Origin: Chitinophagales bacterium
GTDB taxonomy: Bacteria > Bacteroidota > Bacteroidia > Chitinophagales > UBA8649
Direction: 5' to 3'
Length of the DNA stretch: 13,099 bases
NCBI GenBank assembly: GCA_016777395.1
Contig: JADHRO010000034.1
Coordinates: 1-13,099, forward strand
The notes under the pieces: generated by a model
What the model saw: the letters and a program-made list of their open reading frames with translations, nothing else
What the model was told of the DNA's origin: nothing
Databases searched by the model: none
Program-made: the position numbers and the translations under genes
Shown here: positions 1 to 7,785 of the stretch, in pieces
Layout of the letters: every line of letters starts with the position of its first letter
How positions within the stretch are numbered: position 1 is the first letter of the stretch

Positions 1-153
1 ACATTGGCATTTACCTGCATCTCTGGCGTATACAATCTTTTTTGTTGTTTCTGAAATATAACGACTTTGTCCAAAGCTTGTAGCACTCAATAAAATTAGA
101 GCGAGAATTAAACAAACTTTAATCTTTCTAGTACAGAGGATTAAAATTTTCAT
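1..153 (-). CDS. Exported HNH-nuclease-like protein, N-terminal part only
   Basis: Reading the minus strand from ATG at 153 gives 51 codons that run off the window edge without a stop. Residues 1-29 look like a signal peptide: a basic start with K2, R9, K10 and K12, a hydrophobic run CLILALILLSA, and the SFGQ ending common in Bacteroidota exported proteins. The next residues (KKIVYARDAGKCQC) match the opening of the HNH endonuclease domain, where a V-x-x-RD-x-G-x-C-x-x-C pattern supplies the first zinc-knuckle cysteines. The catalytic HNH residues would lie outside the window, so nuclease activity is inferred. The gene is divergent from the beta-galactosidase gene, with 129 bp between the starts. 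Another zinc-ribbon protein sharing this pattern is possible. The signal peptide is the firmer part of the call. Confidence 0.62.
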   Translation of the reverse strand, partial: MKILILCTRKIKVCLILALILLSATSFGQSRYISETTKKIVYARDAGKCQC

Positions 154-256
154 GGAAAAAGATTTAGGAGGTAATATATTAACTTTTGATTTCTTTTAAA
201 AGCATTTGTTCGCATATTTAGGTCGGTTAAGGCGATTTCATCTCCGCTCATTTTCT

Positions 257-264
257 TATCTTTA
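257..264 (+). promoter_or_regulatory. Possible -7 box for the beta-galactosidase gene
   Basis: TATCTTTA matches the Bacteroidota -7 consensus TAnnTTTG at all but the last base and lies 18 bp before the lacZ start codon. No TTG -33 element is seen 19-21 bp upstream, so this is a weak candidate. The rest of the 154-282 gap shows no clear operator or riboswitch. Confidence 0.3.
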
Positions 265-282
265 CTTGTAATTTACCTTAAC

Positions 283-3200
283 ATGCTTTATCGCCTTTTT
301 ACATTCACTTTTTTTTGCTGGTCCCTATTCTCATTTGGGCAATACGCTTACATTGAGAATCCTGAACTTTTCCAAGAAAATACCTTAAATGCGCATGCCT
401 TATTTATCTTTGATACCCAAGAGGAAGACCGTTGCATCACTGAAAATCCAAACTATCTGATCCTGAATGGAGAGTGGTTGTTTCATCATAGCATGGTGCC
501 AGAAGATCGACCTGTTGACTTTTATCAAACAACTTACAATACAGAAGATTGGGCGACTATACCTGTGCCAGGCGACTGGCAAATGTATGGTTATGATTAT
601 CCCATTTACACCAATTGGAAGTATCCATTCAAGCCGAACAAGCCGAATGTCCCGCGGGATTTTAATCCAGTGGGTTCATACAAGAAAAACTTTAGTCTGC
701 CTAAAGATTGGGATTCGGGAGTCGATGATATTATACTGCATTTCGGCGGGGTTAATTCTTGTTTCTTTGTGTGGCTTAATGGGCAGTATTTAGGGTATAG
801 CGAAGACAGTAAATTGCCTAGTGAGTTTTCGGCCTCTTCCTACTTGCAAAATGGGCAAAATCAAATCGCTGTTGAAGTCTATAAATATTGCGATGGTACC
901 TATCTCGAAGATCAGGATATGTGGCGCTTGAGCGGTATAGAAAGAGATGTATATCTTTATAAGCAACCCGAAGTAAGCATTGAAGATTTAACTATTCAAG
1001 CGTCCCTGGATGAGTCCTATTCACTAGGCATCTTAAGTGTAGATCTGCATACAGCTTTTCCTAATTACAATAAATCAACATTCAGTGTCAAGTGTCAGCT
1101 GATTGCCCAAGACAGTTCGGTTTTATGGCAGCGCTATTTTACGCAAGCAAACGGCTTGAATACTTGGGCAAAAAAAAGTTTGAAAGGACAAATAGCCGAT
1201 GTTCAACAATGGTCGGCGCAGTATCCAAATCTTTATACTCTAGAGGTTTGCATAAGAAATGAGCAAAATGATTTACTGCAAAAAGTGGTACAAAAAGTGG
1301 GCTTTAGAAGTTTAGAAATTAAAGACGGCATCTTTTACATCAATGGCGATACTGCCCTGATAAAGGGCGTAAATAGGCACGAACACGACCCGAATTGGGG
1401 GCATGCAGTAGCGTACACCGGAAATGCTTTCAACGAAGATAGCTTGCGCACCGATTTGGAACTCATCAAATCACTCAATTTTAATGCCGTAAGAACTGCA
1501 CATTACCCTAATCATCCAATTTTTTATGATTTATGCGATGAAATTGGTCTTTATGTTTGCGATGAAGCTAATGTAGAGGGACATTATTACATGATGTTTG
1601 CTCCTTTTGACAATCTTGCTATTGATCCAGATTATCGGGAGGGTGTATTGAGTCGGATTTATAACATGTATCAGCGAGACAAGAATCACCCCTCTATCAT
1701 CATGTGGAGTGTGGGTAATGAGAATGGAACAGGAAAAACCATGGTTGAAGCCTATAAAATGTTGAAGGAATTGGATCATGTTCGACCGGTGTTTAATGAG
1801 CGTCATTTTTTCATGAATACTATCAGGGAAAAGCACTCTGATTTTAATGGGCATATGTACGCACCTATTGATAAGGTTGAAAAGATTATAAAGAAGGATA
1901 AAGACAAACCATTCATTTGGATTGAATACGCACATGCGATGGGGAATAGTACAGGGAATTTTAATGACTTGTGGGATTTTGTTCGCAGCGAGCCGCAGGT
2001 GCAAGGAGGCTTCATATGGGATTGGCGAGATCAAGGCATCTGGAAGACGAATGAGAATGGGCAGCGTTTTTTGGCCTACGGAGGGCATTTTGAACCTGAA
2101 GATCATCCCTATGTTGGAGGCTTGCAAGGTGATGGTAATTTTTGTGCCAATGGAGTGATTAGCGCCGATGGAAAGTTGCACCCTGGGGCAGATGCTATAA
2201 AACATGCCCAAAGCAATGTGCAAATTGAGATGGTTAATGACACTACTTTCCGATTTACCAATGATTTTGAAGCATATAATTTAAGTGAGTTTGACTGTTT
2301 GGTCAATTGGCGAACAACGGATGGTCAGGGTCATGTAGGTAAATACAATGCCTTAACTTGTGCCCCAAATTCAGATACACTAATCCAATATAAATCGCCA
2401 GGAGATGTTGCCTTTATTAGTTTTTCACTGTTCAAGAATGGAAATGAATATGTAAAGAATTTCTTTTTGAAAGATTTTAATCAACCACAGGTGAACTTAG
2501 GTAAAGAATTAACTCAATTTAAAGCGAGGAAAGTGGGTGAGCTCAATCTAGTTGGCAATGATAAGGTCGAGTTCGTGATAAGCGAAAAAGGTACATTACA
2601 TGATTTAAGTGTCGATGATGTTTTGAAATTTGTAGATGGACCTCGAGTGAATTTTTGGAGAGCATTGACGGATAATGATTACGGGAATAAAGCCAATAAA
2701 CGATTGGCGTATTGGCGTTCAGCTGAACATTTGAGTGAGTTGATCGACTTAAGCCATGGTCAGGCAGATAATTACTATGCTGTTGTTGCGGTCTACGAAT
2801 TGCCCGAGAAAAAAGGAACTTATCGATTGGGTTATAAAATCTATTCGGATGGATTGATGGAAGTAAATTTGGATTTCGACTTAAAGTGGAGCGAAGAAAT
2901 TCCTCGTATAGGTTCATATATGCTATTGCCAGCTGACTATGATTTAATACACTATGTAGGCATGGGGCCAAATGAGAATTACATCGACCGACAAGATGGA
3001 CAACGATTGGATGAGTTTTATTTGGGTTTGAATCCAGATCCTGATTATCCCGATCTTCAAATACAGGAAATGCCTTATATCCGCCCTCAAGAATATGGCA
3101 ATAGAACCAAGACTTTTTTGGTAAACTTATACGCCCCGAATGATTCATTAAGAATTACATGTAATGATTTGAGTTTTAGTGCATGGCCCCACAATCAGGC

Positions 3201-3393
3201 AGATATCGATGCAGGAGCGGAGAAACAAGGAAAAACATCCTTGGATGTGCCTAAAAGAGCGCAGGTTTGCTTGAATATCGATTATGGGCAAACCGGAGTT
3301 GGTGGCGATAATTCATGGGGGAGAAAGCCGTATGATCAATATATGTTGAAAGCAGGTACGTATTCATATAGCTTTACTTTTGATCCAAGGTAA
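283..3393 (+). CDS. lacZ: Exported LacZ-type beta-galactosidase (GH2)
   Basis: A glycoside hydrolase family 2 enzyme of 1036 residues, the full length expected for LacZ. It should hydrolyse terminal beta-galactosides. Residues 1-20, ending SFGQ, look like a signal peptide, so it probably acts in the periplasm or outside; E. coli LacZ is cytoplasmic. Visible landmarks, by analogy with E. coli LacZ, are: D204 in the DGTYLEDQDMW segment (metal site), NRHEH at 364-368, the GH2 signature around H407, E432/H434 (Mg site), acid/base E480 in GNEN, nucleophile E548 in IEYAHAMGNS, GGFIWDW at 575-581, N623, and the domain-5 motifs GPRVNFWRA, GPNENYIDR and W1012 in GGDNSWG. All catalytic positions are intact. 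No transporter, SusC/D pair or regulator adjoins it, so its natural substrate is not indicated. Other GH2 activities are less likely because the domain-5 motifs are present. Confidence 0.95.
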   Translation: MLYRLFTFTFFCWSLFSFGQYAYIENPELFQENTLNAHALFIFDTQEEDRCITENPNYLILNGEWLFHHSMVPEDRPVDFYQTTYNTEDWATIPVPGDWQMYGYDYPIYTNWKYPFKPNKPNVPRDFNPVGSYKKNFSLPKDWDSGVDDIILHFGGVNSCFFVWLNGQYLGYSEDSKLPSEFSASSYLQNGQNQIAVEVYKYCDGTYLEDQDMWRLSGIERDVYLYKQPEVSIEDLTIQASLDESYSLGILSVDLHTAFPNYNKSTFSVKCQLIAQDSSVLWQRYFTQANGLNTWAKKSLKGQIADVQQWSAQYPNLYTLEVCIRNEQNDLLQKVVQKVGFRSLEIKDGIFYINGDTALIKGVNRHEHDPNWGHAVAYTGNAFNEDSLRTDLELIKSLNFNAVRTAHYPNHPIFYDLCDEIGLYVCDEANVEGHYYMMFAPFDNLAIDPDYREGVLSRIYNMYQRDKNHPSIIMWSVGNENGTGKTMVEAYKMLKELDHVRPVFNERHFFMNTIREKHSDFNGHMYAPIDKVEKIIKKDKDKPFIWIEYAHAMGNSTGNFNDLWDFVRSEPQVQGGFIWDWRDQGIWKTNENGQRFLAYGGHFEPEDHPYVGGLQGDGNFCANGVISADGKLHPGADAIKHAQSNVQIEMVNDTTFRFTNDFEAYNLSEFDCLVNWRTTDGQGHVGKYNALTCAPNSDTLIQYKSPGDVAFISFSLFKNGNEYVKNFFLKDFNQPQVNLGKELTQFKARKVGELNLVGNDKVEFVISEKGTLHDLSVDDVLKFVDGPRVNFWRALTDNDYGNKANKRLAYWRSAEHLSELIDLSHGQADNYYAVVAVYELPEKKGTYRLGYKIYSDGLMEVNLDFDLKWSEEIPRIGSYMLLPADYDLIHYVGMGPNENYIDRQDGQRLDEFYLGLNPDPDYPDLQIQEMPYIRPQEYGNRTKTFLVNLYAPNDSLRITCNDLSFSAWPHNQADIDAGAEKQGKTSLDVPKRAQVCLNIDYGQTGVGGDNSWGRKPYDQYMLKAGTYSYSFTFDPR

Positions 3394-3395
3394 AC

Positions 3396-3425
3396 TTGCT
3401 ACGTTTTAAAAAAACCTTACCTTTG
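3396..3425 (+). promoter_or_regulatory. Bacteroidota-type promoter of the ABC-F gene
   Basis: TTG at 3396-3398 is followed after 19 bp by TACCTTTG at 3418-3425, a full match to the -33/-7 pattern used by the Bacteroidota primary sigma factor. The -33 element begins 3 bp after the lacZ stop codon, so the ABC-F gene appears to have its own promoter despite being co-directional. The start codon lies 29 bp past the -7 box. Confidence 0.8.
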
Positions 3426-3454
3426 CACACTTAAATTTAAATACTTAAAAACTT

Positions 3455-5074
3455 ATGCTTACAGCAAACAATATATCTTTACAGTTTGGTAAAAGAGTCC
3501 TATTTGACGAAGTAAACGTGACCTTTGCTTCAGGCAACTGTTACGGCGTTATAGGCGCTAATGGTGCAGGGAAATCAACTTTTTTGAAAATACTTGCAGG
3601 GGATCAAGATCCAACAAGTGGTACGGTAGATTTGGAGCCTGGAGCGCGGATGTCAGTTTTGCAGCAGGATCACTTTAAATTTGATGAGCATACAGCACTT
3701 CAAACTGTTATCATGGGGCACACGGTTCTTTTTGGTATCATGCAAGAAAAGGATGCCTTATATGCCAAACCTGATTTCTCTGAGGAAGATGGATTGAAAG
3801 CCGGTGACTTAGAAGCTGAATTTGCAGATTTAAATGGTTGGAATGCCGAGAGTGATGCTTCAGAAATGTTAAGCAATCTAGGTATTGATAAAGCGAAGCA
3901 AGAAAAGAAAATGGCTGATTTAACATCGAATGAGAAAATTCGTGTTTTGTTAGCTCAAGCTATTTTCGGTGAACCAGATGTGTTGGTATTGGATGAGCCT
4001 ACGAATGATTTGGATGCTGCGACCATTGAATTTTTAGAAAACTTTTTAGCTGATTATCAGAATACAGTAATTGTAGTATCTCACGATAGACACTTTTTAG
4101 ATGCAGTATGTACGCATATCGCAGATATTGATTTTTCTAAAATTAATTTGTTCACTGGTAACTACACATTCTGGTATGAAAGCTCACAGTTATTGTTATC
4201 TCAACGTGCTTCTAAGAACAAAAAGGCTGATGAGAAAATTAAAGAATTGAAAGATTTTATTGCTCGATTTAGCGCGAATGCAGCGAAAAGTAAGCAAGCA
4301 ACCTCAAGAAAGAAAGCTTTGGATAAAATCAACGTTGAAGATATGAAACCTTCAAGCAGAAAATATCCTGCAATTATATTCATGCAAGAACGTGAAGTAG
4401 GCAATCAAATACTTACTTTAGATAATTTGGGTTATACGAAGGACGGAGAAGTTCTTTTTTCTGGCTTGAATCTCTCGTTAACTAAAGATGATAAATTAGG
4501 GGTGATTTCGAAGGATAGTCGAGCCGTAGATGCCTTCTATCAAATTTTAAGTGGCGAATTGCAGCCTACTTCAGGCAGTTTCGAATGGGGAGTAACTGTA
4601 AAACATGCCTACTTGCCTAGTAACAATTCAAAGTATTTTAATGAGAATAATTTAAACCTGATAGATTGGTTACGTCAATACTCTGTAAACAAGGAAGAGG
4701 CCTTTGTTCGTGGATTTTTAGGTAAGATGTTGTTTACGGGAGAAGAGAGTTTTAAAAGCGTAAAAGTATTATCGGGAGGAGAGAAGGTGCGTTGCATGGT
4801 CTCAAGAATCATGCTGCAGCAAGCCAATGTCATATTGCTTAACGAGCCAACTTCTCACCTTGATTTAGAATCAATTACTGCATTTAACAATAGCGTAAAA
4901 GATTTTCCTGGTGTAGCATTGTTGACTACTCAGGATCATTCATTTATGCAAACCTCTGTTAATCGAATTTTTGAATTTGGTCCAAAGGGTTGTATCGACA
5001 AGCAATTTACGACCTACGATGAATATATGAAAGATAAAGGGGTGCTAGAAAGGCGAGGGGCATTGAACGGATAG
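3455..5074 (+). CDS. ABC-F family ATPase, YkpA/YbiT-like, with a degenerate second ATP site
   Basis: A soluble protein of 539 residues with two ABC ATPase domains and no membrane segment, the ABC-F layout. Family members bind the ribosomal E site and act on stalled translation; a ribosomal role here is inferred. NBD1 has Walker A GANGAGKST (34-42), Walker B VLVLDE (D180, E181) and the switch SHDRH (H210). Its signature is eroded to LTSNEK (156-161). A basic linker with many Lys and Ser (about 245-305) joins the domains. NBD2 has a good signature LSGGEK (439-444), but its Walker A is replaced around 348-360 by a segment containing ISKDSRAV, its Walker B Asp is Asn (N463) and its switch His is Gln (Q493). 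Degenerate NBD2 Walker A is usual in this subfamily as I recall it; N463 and Q493 look additional. It has its own promoter. Confidence 0.92.
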   Translation: MLTANNISLQFGKRVLFDEVNVTFASGNCYGVIGANGAGKSTFLKILAGDQDPTSGTVDLEPGARMSVLQQDHFKFDEHTALQTVIMGHTVLFGIMQEKDALYAKPDFSEEDGLKAGDLEAEFADLNGWNAESDASEMLSNLGIDKAKQEKKMADLTSNEKIRVLLAQAIFGEPDVLVLDEPTNDLDAATIEFLENFLADYQNTVIVVSHDRHFLDAVCTHIADIDFSKINLFTGNYTFWYESSQLLLSQRASKNKKADEKIKELKDFIARFSANAAKSKQATSRKKALDKINVEDMKPSSRKYPAIIFMQEREVGNQILTLDNLGYTKDGEVLFSGLNLSLTKDDKLGVISKDSRAVDAFYQILSGELQPTSGSFEWGVTVKHAYLPSNNSKYFNENNLNLIDWLRQYSVNKEEAFVRGFLGKMLFTGEESFKSVKVLSGGEKVRCMVSRIMLQQANVILLNEPTSHLDLESITAFNNSVKDFPGVALLTTQDHSFMQTSVNRIFEFGPKGCIDKQFTTYDEYMKDKGVLERRGALNG

Positions 5075-5097
5075 GTTCGCGCACAGTCATAGATTCA

Positions 5098-5175
5098 ATG
5101 GCAATAATCAGTGTAGTTCTATTTCTAATATTCTTTGCTGGTTGTAAGTCTTTAGAGTTCAAGCTTATCAGCTAG
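5098..5175 (+). other. Micro-ORF of 25 codons with a lipobox-like motif; coding status doubtful
   Basis: In the convergent gap, ATG at 5098 opens a 25-residue frame ending TAG at 5173-5175. It has a hydrophobic run VVLFLIFF followed by AGCKS, which resembles a lipoprotein cleavage site. It lacks the basic N-terminal residues of a true lipoprotein signal and no promoter is evident. It overlaps the 3' end of the opposite-strand oxidoreductase gene. Chance is the likelier explanation. No clear terminator hairpin is visible in the 5075-5151 gap. Confidence 0.12.
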
Positions 5176-6270
5176 TAAATCACCTAGCTTGCTTCCTATG
5201 GCAACGCCCATTCCACCTAAGCGCACGCCAGCTATAACATTGTCGCTGATGTCCTTTATGATTGGTTTCTTTTGCTTACCGAATGCCATGATTCCTGTCC
5301 ATCGCATGGCTATTTCAAATGTGTGATCAGGGATAATAATCTTCTCGAGTTTACTCTCAAGGTCTGCTTGAATCTTTGTATTGAGTTCTTGAATAGTCGT
5401 TTGTTCTGTATCAAAATCAATATTCCTGCCACCACCCAAAAGAACCCTGCCGTTGATTTCTCGGAAATAATAATACCCTTGATCGAAATGGAATATTCCA
5501 CGCAATTGTAAATCTTTAATGGGATGTGTAATAAGCACTTGACCACGACCAGGCTTTAGGTCTAAATCGGGGACTAAGGTTTTTGTAAAGGCATTGGTAC
5601 AAATACAAACTTTACGTGCTTTTAAGTGGATACCTTCATTTTCAATCTTTACTACAACTTGATTAACTTCTTCGATTACTTGAGAAACCTTGCTATTTGT
5701 TTTGTAGGCTACCCCTTGCATCTGCGCTTTAAAAATGAGCTGCTTCATCATCTCTCCAGTATGAATACTTCCTTCTGCACGATTGTGAATAAGGGTCGAA
5801 ATGGAGGCACTTAATTGATGTTTTTGGATGCCTTTCGGATTTTCTTTAAATACATTTTCGCCCAAAGTAGGGCCCAGTATTTGATTGATTTTTGGCAATT
5901 CATTAAGCAAGTGCTCTTCGTGTGGGAACACCAACTCATTGCTTCCAGTAGCTTCATACTGAATGCGATTTTCACCCAATCTTTTTCGCAATAATTGCAA
6001 GCCTTCATTACGTAGACGCACAAGCTGAACGACCTCATCTTCGGTGTGATGTTTGAGGTCTTCAACGATTTCACTTAAACTGCCTACACAGGCAAATCCT
6101 GCATTTTTGGTGCTAGCTCCCGAGGGCAATAGACCTGCTTCCAATACCAATACACTTGCCTTGGGATATTTCTCTTTAAGGCTTAGTGCAGTTGAGAAAC
6201 CTACAATACCTCCACCGACTATGATAAAATCATAAGCAATGAAACTTTCTTTTTCCCAATATGACAGCAC
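5152..6270 (-). CDS. FAD-dependent oxidoreductase, DadA / glycine oxidase-like (DAO family)
   Basis: A protein of 372 residues with the DAO fold: an N-terminal FAD-binding Rossmann motif (G19, G21, G24 in VGGGIVG) and E44 ending strand 2, likely to hold the ribose. GASTKNAGF (51-59) matches the FAD-contact loop of amine and D-amino-acid oxidases, and the Gly-rich C-terminal segment at about 347-360 closes over the flavin. Relatives oxidise amino acids or secondary amines and pass electrons to oxygen or quinones. The substrate cannot be told from sequence. There is no signal peptide, so it is probably cytoplasmic. The start is GTG at 6270: an in-frame TAA lies two codons upstream and no ATG occurs in frame before the FAD motif. 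The gene sits 46 bp behind ffh on the same strand, without a recognisable promoter of its own, so cotranscription is possible. Confidence 0.85.
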   Translation of the reverse strand: MLSYWEKESFIAYDFIIVGGGIVGFSTALSLKEKYPKASVLVLEAGLLPSGASTKNAGFACVGSLSEIVEDLKHHTEDEVVQLVRLRNEGLQLLRKRLGENRIQYEATGSNELVFPHEEHLLNELPKINQILGPTLGENVFKENPKGIQKHQLSASISTLIHNRAEGSIHTGEMMKQLIFKAQMQGVAYKTNSKVSQVIEEVNQVVVKIENEGIHLKARKVCICTNAFTKTLVPDLDLKPGRGQVLITHPIKDLQLRGIFHFDQGYYYFREINGRVLLGGGRNIDFDTEQTTIQELNTKIQADLESKLEKIIIPDHTFEIAMRWTGIMAFGKQKKPIIKDISDNVIAGVRLGGMGVAIGSKLGDLLADKLEL

Positions 6271-6316
6271 TATAGTTTATCGGTTTGCATGTTGACTGAT
6301 ACTAGTTTTCCTTAAC

Positions 6317-7648
6317 TTATTTCCCCATTCCGAAGCCTTTCATCATTTTTCCTGCAGCGCCAGATTTTTGCATTTTCTTCATCATTTTCCGCATCTCTTC
6401 GAACTGTTTTAGGAATTGATTGACTTCTTGTATCGAGTTCCCACTTCCGTCAGCTAAACGTTTTCTTCGGTTGCCATTCATTAGCTCAGGCTGCGCTCTT
6501 TCGGAGGGAGTCATACTGTGGATGATGGCTTCAACTTTATTGAAGGCGTCATCGCTAATGTCAATATCCTTCATCGCTTTTCCCATTCCAGGAATCATAC
6601 CTAAAAGGTCTTTGATGTTTCCCATTTTTTTGATTTGATTCAACTGCTGCAGAAAGTCATTGAAATCGAACTCATTTTTAGCAATTTTTCTTTCAAGTTC
6701 TTTCGATTTCTTTTCATCAAATTGGTGTTGCGCTCTTTCTACAAAAGAGATAATATCTCCCATGCCGAGTATACGCTGAGCCATTCGGTCTGGGTGGAAA
6801 ACATCTAGAGTATCAACTTTTTCACCCGTAGATACGAACTTGATAGGCTTATTAACCGTGTATTTAATTGTTAATGCAGCTCCACCGCGAGTATCTCCAT
6901 CCAGTTTGGTTAAAACAACACCGTCAAAATCGATTTTTTTATTGAAGGCTTCTGCTGTATTTACTGCATCTTGTCCAGTCATAGCATCTACAACAAACAA
7001 AGTTTCATCTGGATTGACAGCTAATTTAACAGCTGCAATTTCGTCCATCATTTGTTCATCTACGGCCAATCGACCAGCCGTATCGACAATAACTACATCG
7101 TAATTGTTTGCTTTTGCATATTCTATTGCTTTTTTTGCAATTTCGACAGGTTGCTTATTTTCTTCTTCCGCGTATACAGGAATGCCAATTGATTCGCCTA
7201 GTGTTTTTAACTGATCAATAGCCGCTGGACGATAAACATCCCCTGCTACCATCATGGGCCTCTTCTTTTGTTTATCCTTTAGGTAATGCGCTAATTTGTG
7301 CGTGAAAGTTGTTTTACCACTTCCTTGAAGACCTGCAATTAAGATTACGGCAGGGGAGGAGTCAAGTGTGAATGCTGCTGCTTCACCACCCATAAGTTCC
7401 GTTAGCTGATCCTTTACGATTTTGGTCATCAATTGACCAGGAGAAACAGCTGTTAAGACGTTTTGACCTAAGGCCTCTTCTTTGACTTTGTCCGTAAACT
7501 CTTTCGCAATTTTATAATTTACATCTGCATCAACTAAGGCTCTGCGTATTTCTTTAATCGTAGTTGCGACGTTTAGCTCTGTAATCGCACCTTGACCCTT
7601 TAGGCTTTTAAATGCACCTTCTAATTTTTCTTGTAAATTTTGAAACAT
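6317..7648 (-). CDS. ffh: Signal recognition particle GTPase Ffh
   Basis: Ffh binds 4.5S RNA and the signal sequences of nascent membrane proteins, then docks with FtsY to deliver ribosomes to the Sec/YidC machinery. I start it at ATG 7648 (443 residues, MFQNLQEKLEGAF), the family's normal beginning; a frame three codons longer would need a TTG at 7657. Visible parts are the N domain (to about 95), the G domain with P-loop GLQGSGKTT (106-114), DTAGR (189-193) and TKLDGDTRGG (247-256), and a Met-rich M domain from about 297. The M domain has an arginine/lysine-rich GNRRKR element, SGN and QEVN typical of 4.5S RNA binding, and a KMMKKM/GKMMKGFGMGK tail. Length and motifs are normal. No 4.5S RNA gene was seen nearby. 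It is upstream of and co-directional with the FAD oxidoreductase gene. Confidence 0.97.
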   Translation of the reverse strand: MFQNLQEKLEGAFKSLKGQGAITELNVATTIKEIRRALVDADVNYKIAKEFTDKVKEEALGQNVLTAVSPGQLMTKIVKDQLTELMGGEAAAFTLDSSPAVILIAGLQGSGKTTFTHKLAHYLKDKQKKRPMMVAGDVYRPAAIDQLKTLGESIGIPVYAEEENKQPVEIAKKAIEYAKANNYDVVIVDTAGRLAVDEQMMDEIAAVKLAVNPDETLFVVDAMTGQDAVNTAEAFNKKIDFDGVVLTKLDGDTRGGAALTIKYTVNKPIKFVSTGEKVDTLDVFHPDRMAQRILGMGDIISFVERAQHQFDEKKSKELERKIAKNEFDFNDFLQQLNQIKKMGNIKDLLGMIPGMGKAMKDIDISDDAFNKVEAIIHSMTPSERAQPELMNGNRRKRLADGSGNSIQEVNQFLKQFEEMRKMMKKMQKSGAAGKMMKGFGMGK

Positions 7649-7664
7649 ATTATTCAAGATTTAG

Positions 7665-7690
7665 GATGATAAACAAAATATCTTATCATC
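7665..7690. repeat. Inverted repeat in the ffh leader
   Basis: GATGATAA at 7665-7672 and TTATCATC at 7683-7690 are perfect 8-bp inverted copies separated by 10 bp, 17-42 bp upstream of the ffh ATG. The arms could form an RNA stem in the ffh leader or an operator for a dimeric regulator. No convincing TAnnTTTG box was found for ffh, so its promoter is not placed. Confidence 0.45.
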
Positions 7691-7785
7691 TGAATTATTG
7701 TTATTTTAATTAGTTCTTCCTTCTCGTATTTTAGTCCATTTGTATATAGTCTTCAAGCTATTTCCTAACGGCCAATATATTCGTA

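Noticed and set aside
166..172. AGGAGGT, a perfect Shine-Dalgarno-like string on the plus strand
   Set aside because: No ATG follows at a suitable distance; the nearest frame (TTG at 185) ends after a dozen codons. Bacteroidota rarely rely on such sites, so it is probably chance.
1279..1302. Tandem 12-mers (CAAAAAGTGGTA then CAAAAAGTGGGC) within lacZ
   Set aside because: They encode part of an ordinary beta-strand repeat QKVVQKVG in frame. Two copies are not enough to suggest a regulatory or recombination element.
1531..2223. A 230-codon open frame antisense to the lacZ catalytic domain
   Set aside because: Its translation has no recognisable motif or signal and lies wholly within the strongly conserved GH2 core, so it is a shadow of lacZ codon use.
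2543..3148. A 201-codon open frame antisense to the 3' part of lacZ
   Set aside because: The composition is unlike the neighbouring proteins, there is no promoter, and it overlaps conserved domain-5 coding sequence.
7649..7657. Three-codon N-terminal extension of Ffh from a TTG
   Set aside because: The ATG at 7648 gives the family's normal start (MFQNLQEKL), and nothing favours the TTG.
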